A DNA stretch of 26,694 nucleotides from a virus: IMG/VR virus record IMGVR_UViG_3300042326_000208, positions 1 through 26,694 of that record, one strand, 5' to 3'. Position 1 is the stretch's first letter, and every line of letters begins with the position of its first letter. Under the pieces are notes generated by a model. That model made no database searches and was not told where the DNA came from. It worked only from the letters and a program-made list of their open reading frames with translations. A program made the position numbers and the translations under genes. Shown here piece by piece: positions 1 through 4,713 of the stretch.

Positions 1-210
1 ACTGCTCTCTCTAACAGCTTGCAGCACCGTCAGTCCCGTTCCGAAGCAGATTCCCTGTCCAGTTCCTCCGGTGCTAGACAGGCATCCTGTAGTGGAAAAG
101 AGCTTTACCGAGAGGATGGGCAATTTCTTGTCAGGATCGCTGGAGAGGCCGACGAACTCAGAACAGCCCTCAAGCAATGCTACACCCAGTACGAAGCCCT
201 AAGAAAGTGA
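1..210 (+). CDS. C-terminal part of Rz-like inner-membrane spanin (truncated by window edge)
   Basis: The reading frame is open from the first base, so the gene starts upstream of the window; the TTG at 19 is unlikely to be the true start. The visible 69 residues are polar and helical, with ELYRED followed by a heptad-like stretch and an ending C-Y-x-Q-Y-E-A-L. This resembles the periplasmic coiled-coil end of Rz-type spanins, which fuse inner and outer membranes at the last step of lysis of Gram-negative hosts. The N-terminal membrane anchor, which would confirm it, lies outside the window. It converges with the leftward operon and overlaps the next gene's 3' end by 12 nt. The assignment rests on this C-terminal pattern only. 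Confidence 0.5.
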   Translation, partial: TALSNSLQHRQSRSEADSLSSSSGARQASCSGKELYREDGQFLVRIAGEADELRTALKQCYTQYEALRK

Positions 211-405
211 CTCTGAGGCTTGCGTAGCGATCTCTGAAGCCGTTTTTATCATCTGGTCATAGGTCTGACCGCTACCCCTAGCAATTAAGCCTCCTAGAGC
301 CGCTGCGAAGAAGATGCGCCAATCATCGTTGACTGGTACTCCCGTAACTTGTTCTGCCACAGGTTGCCACTTAGGATCATCAGGATTCTTTCTCGGTCTA
401 CCCAT
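199..405 (-). CDS. Small conserved-looking hypothetical protein
   Basis: A 68-residue protein beginning MGRPRKNPDDPKW, a basic GRPRK motif resembling an AT-hook, followed by a hydrophobic stretch (about residues 29-43, IFFAAALGGLIA) and a Ser/Thr/Ala-rich end. The hydrophobic part is short and could be an amphipathic helix rather than a true membrane span. The start overlaps the upstream gene's stop by 8 nt, as expected for a translationally coupled leftward operon. It is the last gene of that operon. Function unknown; the GRPRK motif only hints at nucleic acid binding. Confidence 0.6.
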   Translation of the reverse strand: MGRPRKNPDDPKWQPVAEQVTGVPVNDDWRIFFAAALGGLIARGSGQTYDQMIKTASEIATQASESLS

Positions 406-601
406 TACGTTCCCTTAGTTGTTTGACAATTCTATTAATGTGATTTACTGGTGTCGGTTTACCAGATAGGTTCCTGTAGATACTTGGGGATTTCTTCTCA
501 ATACAGGACTTGCAAATCCATCTGGTAGTGCCTTTAGTGGGTCTTGTTATGCCACCGTTCTCATCCCTAGTGGCTTGGCAACTCGTACAAAATCTAGTCA
601 T
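398..601 (-). CDS. Small zinc-finger-like protein (two CxxC knuckles)
   Basis: The 67-residue product has C5-x2-C8 near the N terminus and C30-x2-C33, a four-cysteine zinc-ribbon arrangement, with a basic C-terminal tail (NRIVKQLRERNG). Such small ribbons in phage early regions usually bind nucleic acid or host transcription proteins, but nothing here identifies the partner. It overlaps its neighbours on both sides (ATGA-type overlap at 598-601), placing it firmly in the leftward operon. A second protein of similar layout lies at 3306-3488. Real gene likely; function inferred only to the level of a zinc-binding fold. Confidence 0.7.
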   Translation of the reverse strand: MTRFCTSCQATRDENGGITRPTKGTTRWICKSCIEKKSPSIYRNLSGKPTPVNHINRIVKQLRERNG

Positions 602-792
602 AGTCTACGTTGGCAAGTAAAGGCTTGGATGTCTACGCGAAATGCCCCTGCAAACTTGCAATCAGAGGCTATCCGAGATTCTGTTTGAACCCCACCGATA
701 TACCAGCCGATAACGCAGAGGATGATGGCAACGATAGACTTAGCCCACCATTTATTGACCATTTCGATTGCTTTAGTGATGTCATTTGTCAT
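598..792 (-). CDS. Small single-pass membrane protein
   Basis: A 64-residue protein with a polar N terminus (about residues 1-18), one clear transmembrane segment (about 19-36, SIVAIILCVIGWYIGGV) and a polar, cysteine-containing C-terminal half (CKFAGAFRVDIQAFTCQ). The two cysteines could form a disulfide if the C terminus faces the periplasm. It overlaps the MazG-like gene by 11 nt and the zinc-finger gene by 4 nt. It lies near a lysis gene but has the wrong layout for a typical holin (one span, long soluble tail). Function unknown. Confidence 0.65.
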   Translation of the reverse strand: MTNDITKAIEMVNKWWAKSIVAIILCVIGWYIGGVQTESRIASDCKFAGAFRVDIQAFTCQRRL

Positions 793-1090
793 CTTTAACG
801 AATACTCCTTCTTTGTTTAGGTAGCCTTTACGATCCTTAATCTGCTCGTAGGCTGACTGGAAGCATTGCTTTAGATCGACATCTTCAATAGCAGCAACCA
901 TAGTAAGGCATACAAGAACGTCCCCAAGTCCATCGATAATTGATTCACGGTCTCGCTTGGTAATCGCATCTGCTAACTCTCCCATTTCAGAAAAAGCCTT
1001 CAATAGCTGCGTCTTAGCGTCAGAGTTCTGAATAATCCCTCTGGCCTCACCCCAACGTACCACTAACAGTTCGGTAGCCTCGTAGCTCAT
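782..1090 (-). CDS. MazG-like nucleoside triphosphate pyrophosphohydrolase
   Basis: A 102-residue all-helical protein with the MazG-type metal-binding signature: E35-x2-E38 in helix one (SEMGELADAI) and E49-x3-D53-x3-D57 (ESIIDGLGDVLVCL) in the next. These acidic residues hold Mg2+ for hydrolysis of (d)NTPs to monophosphates. The tail KDRKG...GVFVK is common in phage MazG-like proteins. Phage MazG homologues are proposed to clean up modified or unwanted nucleotides or to affect (p)ppGpp; which applies here cannot be told. The start overlaps the stop of the regulator gene by 4 nt. Family assignment is firm, substrate is not. Confidence 0.85.
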   Translation of the reverse strand: MSYEATELLVVRWGEARGIIQNSDAKTQLLKAFSEMGELADAITKRDRESIIDGLGDVLVCLTMVAAIEDVDLKQCFQSAYEQIKDRKGYLNKEGVFVKDDK

Positions 1091-1278
1091 AGGAAACTCT
1101 CAATCTCAACGATAGGCATATTGAAAGCCTTGTGAATGGCGATCTTAGTCTCAGCCGACACCCCATTGTGACCGTTACGAATCTTGCTAATCGTAGGCAT
1201 GGATACGCCTATTCTTAGGGCTAGTTGACGGTCGTTCTTGATCTTGTGCGTTTCTTTCAAATAGTCCAACAGTTTCAT
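1087..1278 (-). CDS. XRE/Cro-like helix-turn-helix transcriptional regulator
   Basis: The start at 1278 was chosen because a good ribosome binding site (AGGAG, 6 nt away) precedes it; an upstream in-frame GTG at 1329 has none. The 63-residue protein is a single Cro-like fold: RQLALRIGVSMPTISKIRNG (about residues 17-36) is a textbook helix-turn-helix, followed by a helix and a short beta tail (PIVEIESF). It most likely binds operators as a dimer, and candidates are the dyads at 1298-1314 just upstream and at 3158-3196 in the divergent region. With no C-terminal domain or integrase visible, it looks more like a Cro or early-gene switch than a prophage CI repressor. Confidence 0.85.
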   Translation of the reverse strand: MKLLDYLKETHKIKNDRQLALRIGVSMPTISKIRNGHNGVSAETKIAIHKAFNMPIVEIESFL

Positions 1279-1297
1279 TTTTTCTCCTGAGTTAGTA

Positions 1298-1314
1298 GAC
1301 CGCTTACGGCGGTC
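1298..1314. promoter_or_regulatory. Perfect dyad upstream of the HTH regulator (possible operator)
   Basis: GACCGC and GCGGTC form a perfect 6-bp inverted repeat around a 5-nt centre, 20 nt upstream of the regulator's start codon. It could be an autoregulatory operator or an mRNA hairpin in the 5' leader. No convincing promoter hexamers were found between 1279 and 1376. Confidence 0.3.
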
Positions 1315-1376
1315 AGTCGGCATACTCACATAGAAGGGGAGACAAACGTAAAGGAGCTATGCGTATGCTGCGTAGG

Positions 1377-1463
1377 TTACTTGCCACCTATCGCTAGGCC
1401 GAAGGGTGAGGTACTCGCTACACCAGTTCTATCCTTGACGATTATTAATCGAAAAGCTGGCAT
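1377..1463 (-). CDS. Possible 28-residue small protein
   Basis: An ATG-initiated frame between the cysteine-rich gene and the HTH regulator, encoding a 28-residue peptide rich in hydrophobic and glycine residues and ending FGLAIGGK. A GGGA-containing purine stretch lies upstream. It fills the largest gap in the leftward operon on the correct strand. There is no recognisable domain, and length alone gives little support. It could equally be leader sequence. Confidence 0.25.
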   Translation of the reverse strand: MPAFRLIIVKDRTGVASTSPFGLAIGGK

Positions 1464-1479
1464 CCGCTTTCCCTCATGG

Positions 1480-1626
1480 TTAATAGCAATTCGTATTGCA
1501 GCTAGCACCATAACAGCAAGTTGTACAAGTTACACACCGACCAGCATCACAGTATGTATGATAGGTACAAGTAGCGTAAACGAGTGGTGCTGTAACGGCT
1601 AACCAGAGTGCGAATAGGTATTTCAT
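1480..1626 (-). CDS. Secreted cysteine-rich microprotein
   Basis: A 48-residue protein with a classic signal peptide: MKYLF, a hydrophobic core (LWLAVTAPLV) and a probable cleavage site after V-Y-A18. The mature part is about 30 residues and contains eight cysteines (20, 26, 31, 34, 37, 38, 43, 47), including TCTTCC, and no long hydrophobic stretch. A perfect AGGAGG ribosome binding site (complement of 1631-1636) precedes the ATG and overlaps the stop of the upstream gene, which strongly supports translation. The mature peptide should be disulfide-rich and act in the periplasm or outside the cell. Small exported Cys-rich proteins of this kind occur in environmental phages, but I know of no assigned function. 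Confidence 0.75.
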   Translation of the reverse strand: MKYLFALWLAVTAPLVYATCTYHTYCDAGRCVTCTTCCYGASCNTNCY

Positions 1627-1635
1627 AACTCCTCC

Positions 1636-1875
1636 TTAGAATGGTGCGTCACTAAGATCATCGTCTTGAAACTCGGCCTTCTTTGCTGGCTTTTTAGTTT
1701 CCTTCTCCTTGACCGCTAGAGAGAAAAACTTACCGTTCTTGCCTTCCTTAAGCCAGCCAGAGAGCCAGTAATCCTTGCCATCGATGTTTATTGTGCCGCT
1801 ATAGTCCGGGTGCTTGTCAGACTGTTTGTTTGAGTTACGGCCTAGCATCCCGCGATTAGTGTTGTCGTATTCCAT
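1636..1875 (-). CDS. SSB-like small protein with acidic C-terminal tail
   Basis: The 79-residue product has a disordered N terminus (about 1-24), a short beta-rich core (TINIDGKDYWLSGWLKEGK, about 28-46, then FFSLAVKEKE) and an acidic tail ending DDDLSDAPF. The tail copies the DDDIPF-type tip by which bacterial SSB recruits partner proteins. The core is much shorter than a normal OB fold (about 110 residues), so it is not a classical SSB. Location one base from the ERF annealing protein suggests a role on single-stranded DNA during recombination or replication. This family is common in phages, usually unnamed. The SSB-like role is inferred from tail and context. Confidence 0.7.
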   Translation of the reverse strand: MEYDNTNRGMLGRNSNKQSDKHPDYSGTINIDGKDYWLSGWLKEGKNGKFFSLAVKEKETKKPAKKAEFQDDDLSDAPF

Positions 1876-1877
1876 GA

Positions 1878-2498
1878 TTATCCTTTAGTAAATTTCTTAA
1901 TTGCTGATCGTTGCTTGCTATCCAACTGGCTCCAGAGTGCAGTTTTCCAGTCTGCGTCTAGTTCCAGAGAATTGATGTACTCCACAGCTTCCGCTACCTG
2001 ATCCTTGTGAATCATTAGGATGATGTCTGCTGCGTAACTACGAATCTCATCTTGAGATTGTTCGTCTAACGTATCAAATACGGACTTAGTAATCGGTTTA
2101 GCGGACTTAGGTTCGTCTGAGCCTGTGGTTGCGTCTAGTGCGTCATGCTCACAGATTGCCAGAGCCATTACCAGCAGATACCGAGTAATGTAGGTAATTG
2201 ATGCACCTAGATTCTGTACTTCATGGCATCCCTTAAGTTGAGCCGAAGCCATAGGGCAGGTGAACTTAGCAATGCCACCGTTAACGGTATCAATAACCTG
2301 CATGGTTGCTAGGTCGCTGGTGAACTCTAACGTATGGCAAAGTCCGAGTTCGTTGAATATCGAGTTGACGGTAGGCAGGAAGTCGGTGAGTTCAAAGTAC
2401 CGATAACCTGCGAACTTATTGTGTCCTGACTTCTTGAGTTCTACATTCTGGAGTTTGACTCTAGCTTGCTGTAGCTTCTCATAGACTTTGGTATCCAT
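1878..2498 (-). CDS. erf: ERF-family single-strand annealing recombinase
   Basis: A 206-residue protein. The N-terminal half carries the ERF signature: VELKKSGHNKFAGYRYFEL (about 19-37), the region preceding the annealing core, and the GxSxTYxxRY motif (NLGASITYITRYLLVMAL, about 96-113). The C-terminal third (from about 125) is a charged linker and a helical domain ending KKFTKG, probably for partner binding. ERF proteins anneal complementary single strands and promote circularisation or recombination of phage DNA after injection. It sits with the SSB-like gene downstream and small unknown genes upstream in the leftward early operon. Its TAA stop lies inside the ribosome binding region of the next gene, consistent with coupling. 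Confidence 0.88.
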   Translation of the reverse strand: MDTKVYEKLQQARVKLQNVELKKSGHNKFAGYRYFELTDFLPTVNSIFNELGLCHTLEFTSDLATMQVIDTVNGGIAKFTCPMASAQLKGCHEVQNLGASITYITRYLLVMALAICEHDALDATTGSDEPKSAKPITKSVFDTLDEQSQDEIRSYAADIILMIHKDQVAEAVEYINSLELDADWKTALWSQLDSKQRSAIKKFTKG

Positions 2499-2501
2499 TA
2501 T

Positions 2502-2672
2502 TTATCCTTTAGCGAATTTCTTATTGAAGATGATATTGTTAGGTTGTGTTTCCTTAGTAGCTTGTATCTTTGCAGCCTCCTTTTGCTCTTTGCGAATACG
2601 GTCAAAAGTTTTACGAATGTTTGTTTTGCCAGACGGGACATATTTGAATGAAGGGTCTAGGATTGATGTCAT
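2502..2672 (-). CDS. Small basic hypothetical protein
   Basis: A 56-residue, Lys/Arg-rich protein without cysteines or hydrophobic segments, read from ATG at 2672 and overlapping the upstream gene's stop by 4 nt (ATGA). It ends KKFAKG and the ERF protein ends KKFTKG, with nearly identical DNA around both stops (AAAGGATAA). The last bases therefore double as the next gene's ribosome binding site. Central predicted helix about residues 21-42. Function unknown. The overlap pattern makes it a likely gene, and the opposing plus-strand frame here has no supporting context. Confidence 0.6.
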   Translation of the reverse strand: MTSILDPSFKYVPSGKTNIRKTFDRIRKEQKEAAKIQATKETQPNNIIFNKKFAKG

Positions 2673-2779
2673 AAGCTGTCCAAAAGTAACGCTAGGAGAA
2701 ACATTAGAAAGATGACTTTACCAGAATGGCGGTCAATGAAGTCAGCCAACTTATCGTCTGCTCTGAATAGTTTGTTCAT
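2669..2779 (-). CDS. 36-residue single-pass membrane microprotein
   Basis: The ATG at 2779 overlaps the stop of the preceding gene (ATGA), and the TGA overlaps the next ATG in the same way. The product has a charged N-terminal half (FRADDKLADFIDRHSGK) and a single hydrophobic helix to the end (VIFLMFLLALLL). This is a tail-anchored microprotein with its N terminus probably in the cytoplasm. It is perfectly nested in the leftward operon, which is the main evidence. Function unknown; membrane microproteins in early phage operons often target host membrane enzymes. Confidence 0.55.
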   Translation of the reverse strand: MNKLFRADDKLADFIDRHSGKVIFLMFLLALLLDSL

Positions 2780-3093
2780 ACGTCTCTCCCTTTATATTCA
2801 CGGTCTTTGCGTTCCTGATAGAGTCGATCTTCACGGTCAAAGTAACGATCTTCCTCAGTCTCCTCGTACTCCGGTAAATTCTTTTCCTTAACGGTACGGT
2901 TAATCATTCCGATAATGAACCGTTGCAGGTTGTCCCTAAGTTGGATAGGATTTTGGTGATGCTGCGACCAAACCCATAACATCTGCGAGAATTCTTCACC
3001 AATATCAGCGGCTGTCATGTGGCAAAGTACATCTTCAGGATGTCCTTCAAGTAGCTCATAAAGTAGGAACTGCTCGAATTCTTGTGCGTTCAT
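2776..3093 (-). CDS. Hypothetical acidic protein, first gene of the leftward operon
   Basis: A 105-residue protein with a helical N-terminal part (about 1-75, NAQEFEQFLLYELLEGHPEDVLCHM...) and a strongly charged C-terminal tail of alternating Asp/Glu and Arg/Lys (EETEEDRYFDREDRLYQERKDREYKGRD), which may form a long salt-bridged helix or stay disordered. A GGGGA ribosome binding site lies 5 nt before the ATG. As the promoter-proximal gene of the leftward unit it is probably expressed early. No recognised domain. Confidence 0.75.
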   Translation of the reverse strand: MNAQEFEQFLLYELLEGHPEDVLCHMTAADIGEEFSQMLWVWSQHHQNPIQLRDNLQRFIIGMINRTVKEKNLPEYEETEEDRYFDREDRLYQERKDREYKGRDV

Positions 3094-3220
3094 ATTTATC
3101 CCCTAGTAGTTACCGCTTCGAAATAGTGCCACAGATTAATAGGTAATTGTGAAATATTTTCTATAAAGAAATAGAAATCAATAGTGAAGTTCTATTACCA
3201 ACCGTCAACATTATGAGACA
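3094..3220. promoter_or_regulatory. AT-rich divergent control region with TTCTAT inverted repeats
   Basis: This region separates the leftward and rightward units and is clearly more AT-rich than its surroundings. TTTCTAT (3158-3164) and ATAGAAA (3171-3177) form a perfect dyad around AAAGAA. AATAGAA (3170-3176) pairs again with TTCTATT (3190-3196). Three copies of one half-site in 40 bp look like an operator array, plausibly for the XRE-type regulator. Possible leftward -35 boxes are TTGACG (complement of 3203-3208) and TTGATT (complement of 3176-3181), but their -10 partners are weak. I found no convincing rightward promoter. Confidence 0.45.
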
Positions 3221-3373
3221 ATGAAATACGAGAAAACATTACAAAAACTGAAAGAGACTCAACCTAAGTTAGATAAGTTCCCAGAACCAAGAAAGACTAC
3301 GCCACGTGGACAACCAATTGAAAGACGAAGATTTATCGTTCTCACCTCCAAAGTCAAACCCAGCACCTTCTAA
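3221..3373 (+). CDS. Possible 50-residue basic protein, or 5' part of a frameshifted gene
   Basis: An ATG-initiated frame encoding a Lys/Arg/Pro-rich 50-residue peptide (MKYEKTLQKLKETQPKLDKF at its start). It overlaps the zinc-finger frame at 3306 by 68 nt in another register. Its first 35 residues look like normal protein, and the end (RRRFIVLTSKVKPSTF) looks less so, which fits a gene whose real continuation is the zinc-finger frame. The ribosome binding site is weak. It may be an independent small gene, an artefact, or half of a gene joined by frameshift. Confidence 0.35.
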   Translation: MKYEKTLQKLKETQPKLDKFPEPRKTTPRGQPIERRRFIVLTSKVKPSTF

Positions 3374-3488
3374 GACTTATAGCTTTGGGTTGAGGTATTG
3401 CTATGGCTGTAAGAAGTCCAGATCAGCAGGACAGTTTAAGGAACACAATGTTTGTAAGATTTGTCAGCTAAGAAACATTACGGTATAG
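3306..3488 (+). CDS. Small zinc-finger-like protein, GTG start
   Basis: The 60-residue frame starts at GTG with no good ribosome binding site. The N-terminal third is Ser/Pro-rich and unstructured. The C-terminal half carries C32-x2-C35 (YCYGCKKSRS) and C50-x2-C53 (VCKICQLRN), a four-cysteine zinc knuckle like the 398-601 protein. The cysteine spacing argues that the frame is translated. Because the GTG is poorly supported, translation may start in the overlapping frame at 3221 and shift, or start within this frame. It is first in the rightward unit, just ahead of the replication genes. Confidence 0.6.
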   Translation: MDNQLKDEDLSFSPPKSNPAPSKTYSFGLRYCYGCKKSRSAGQFKEHNVCKICQLRNITV

Positions 3489-3601
3489 TTCACCGGGAAT
3501 GGCTAGGTTCGCTACCGAAAAGACGATTTCTCACCGTCCTGCCTGACCCACCTAATTTGTGAGATTGCCGAGGCTAACTGCCTCACGAGAAAGGCAAAGA
3601 T
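3489..3601 (+). promoter_or_regulatory. Structured leader that may occlude the replication gene's ribosome binding site
   Basis: This 113-nt gap holds several pairings. TCTCAC (3529-3534) pairs with GTGAGA (3559-3564). TTGCC (3565-3569) pairs with GGCAA (3593-3597), enclosing GAGGC (3570-3574) paired to GCCTC (3580-3584). The outer stem covers part of the AAAGG ribosome binding site of the gene at 3602. TGCCT (3579-3583) with AGGCA (3592-3596) is an alternative pairing. This suggests translational control of the replication protein; no promoter or T-run terminator is evident. Confidence 0.35.
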
Positions 3602-4285
3602 ATGCACTACTACCAGCACCATATCGGTGACTTCATCAAGGCTACTTCTCGCCTAACAGATTCACAGGCAATGGCATATTTGCGCCTGATCTGGATGTAC
3701 TACGACTCCGAAAAACCCCTTCCTAACGATATAGACGTTCTTGCTTTGCAGGTCGGGTTACCAGCCGATCAAGTCCATTTGCTGCTACGAGCCTATTTCC
3801 GGCTTGAGGATGGTGTATGGAAACACTCACGTTGTGATGCAGAACTTGATGAATATCGTAGCTTTGTTGGCAAGAAATCACTTGCTGGTAAAGCATCTGC
3901 TGAACAACGGAAGAACAAACGCTTAACACCTGTTGAACAGGTGTTGAACGAGTGTTCAACGGACGTTCAACTAACCAATAACCATAAACCAATAACCAAT
4001 AACCATAAACCAATAAAAACAAGTAAAGCGGACGTAGAACGTCCTGACGATATTCCTGAAGATTTATGGATTGATTTCCAGAAACATCGAAAGATTAAGA
4101 AAGCTCAGATAACGCAAAGAGTTATCGATACCTTACGAAAAGAAGGTGATAAGGCTGGACTAAAGTTACCTCAGGTAATGGAAAAAATGATTGTGAACAA
4201 CTGGCAAGGGTTTCACGCAGAGTGGGTTAAACCAAAAGAAACTAAGCAGACAGACTGGTGGATGAACGACAGGAGGATCAAATGA
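3602..4285 (+). CDS. DUF1376 (YdaU-like) replication protein
   Basis: A 227-residue protein. The N-terminal domain (about 1-90) matches DUF1376: HHIGDFIKATSRLTDSQAMA followed by the winged-helix-like YLRLIWMYYDSEKPLP. A low-complexity linker (about 100-148) contains a doubled TNNHKPI heptad. The C-terminal domain (about 149-220; LWIDFQKHRKIKK, then NNWQGFHAEW) is the kind found in phage helicase-loading or initiator proteins. The organisation parallels lambda O: DNA-binding N terminus, repeat-bearing linker DNA, helicase-contacting C terminus. It overlaps the primase-like gene by 4 nt and lies upstream of the replicative helicase, consistent with initiation of phage DNA replication. Domain family is firm, initiator role inferred. 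Confidence 0.82.
   Translation: MHYYQHHIGDFIKATSRLTDSQAMAYLRLIWMYYDSEKPLPNDIDVLALQVGLPADQVHLLLRAYFRLEDGVWKHSRCDAELDEYRSFVGKKSLAGKASAEQRKNKRLTPVEQVLNECSTDVQLTNNHKPITNNHKPIKTSKADVERPDDIPEDLWIDFQKHRKIKKAQITQRVIDTLRKEGDKAGLKLPQVMEKMIVNNWQGFHAEWVKPKETKQTDWWMNDRRIK
3925..4014. other. Candidate replication origin: phased iterons, palindrome and tandem repeat
   Basis: Inside the linker-coding part of the replication gene lie three elements. (1) AACACCTGTT and AACAGGTGTT form a perfect 10-bp dyad with a 1-nt centre (3925-3945). (2) GTTGAAC occurs at 3932 and 3943, and its complement GTTCAAC at 3954 and 3965, exactly 11 bp apart each time. (3) A 21-bp perfect tandem duplication (3973-3993, 3994-4014) is almost pure A/T/C and could unwind. 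Iterons followed by an easily melted A-rich repeat inside the initiator gene is the arrangement of the lambda origin. Confidence 0.6.
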
Positions 4286-4710
4286 TTGGAGACTTACTAA
4301 ACAAGCTGGAAAAGGTTAAAGGTTCAAAAGGTCGGTGGATAGCTTGCTGTCCTGCTCACGTTGACAGATCGCCAAGCCTTGCCATAACGGAAACTGACGA
4401 TGGTCGAATCCTGCTCAAGTGCTTTGCCGGATGTTCAGCACAACAAGTCGTTGAAGCGGTAGGAATGGACTTGACAGACCTATTTCCTAACGACAACAAT
4501 CTAAGTTCCCTTAAGGAAAAACATTTTAATAAACCAGTACGCAGACCGTTTTACGCATCAGACCTGCTGAAAATAATCCAATTTGAGGCACTTTTAACGT
4601 CCGTAGCGGCGTTTGATTTGAGCGAGGGTAGGCAGGTATCGGAAGTAGACAGAAAACGCCTTAAAACGGCTGTATCGAGAATCAACGAAGCAGTTTCTTA
4701 TATTCAATAA
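4282..4710 (+). CDS. Stand-alone primase-type zinc-binding protein
   Basis: ATG at 4282 was chosen because AGGAGG lies 5 nt upstream and the ATG overlaps the previous stop (ATGA). The 142-residue protein starts with a CHC2-like primase zinc ribbon: C22/C23-P-A-H26, then RSPSLAIT, then LKCFAGC (C47, C51) and AVGMDLTDLFP. The rest (about 75-142) is helical. There is no TOPRIM or other catalytic primase domain, so the protein cannot make primers by itself. The zinc domain of primases recognises template DNA, and here it may guide a host primase or helicase. Position between initiator and helicase supports a replication role. Confidence 0.75.
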   Translation: MIGDLLNKLEKVKGSKGRWIACCPAHVDRSPSLAITETDDGRILLKCFAGCSAQQVVEAVGMDLTDLFPNDNNLSSLKEKHFNKPVRRPFYASDLLKIIQFEALLTSVAAFDLSEGRQVSEVDRKRLKTAVSRINEAVSYIQ

Positions 4711-4713
4711 TTT

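Noticed and set aside
1381-1602. Plus-strand frame of 73 codons
   Set aside because: It lies opposite the cysteine-rich gene, which has a perfect ribosome binding site and signal peptide, and it is in the wrong direction for the operon.
2488-2715. Plus-strand frame with a hydrophobic N terminus
   Set aside because: Two well-coupled minus-strand genes (2502-2672 and 2669-2779) with ATGA overlaps occupy the same DNA and fit the operon.
3489-3601. tRNA or tmRNA gene
   Set aside because: No cloverleaf with acceptor, anticodon and T-arm could be drawn; only local hairpins are present.
3931-4014. CRISPR-like or microsatellite array
   Set aside because: Repeats are too short and unevenly arranged with no spacers; the pattern fits origin iterons inside a coding gene.
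3723-4022. Minus-strand frame with repeated YGYWLL residues
   Set aside because: The repeats are the complement of the 21-bp tandem repeat and the iterons; the plus-strand DUF1376 protein explains the frame.
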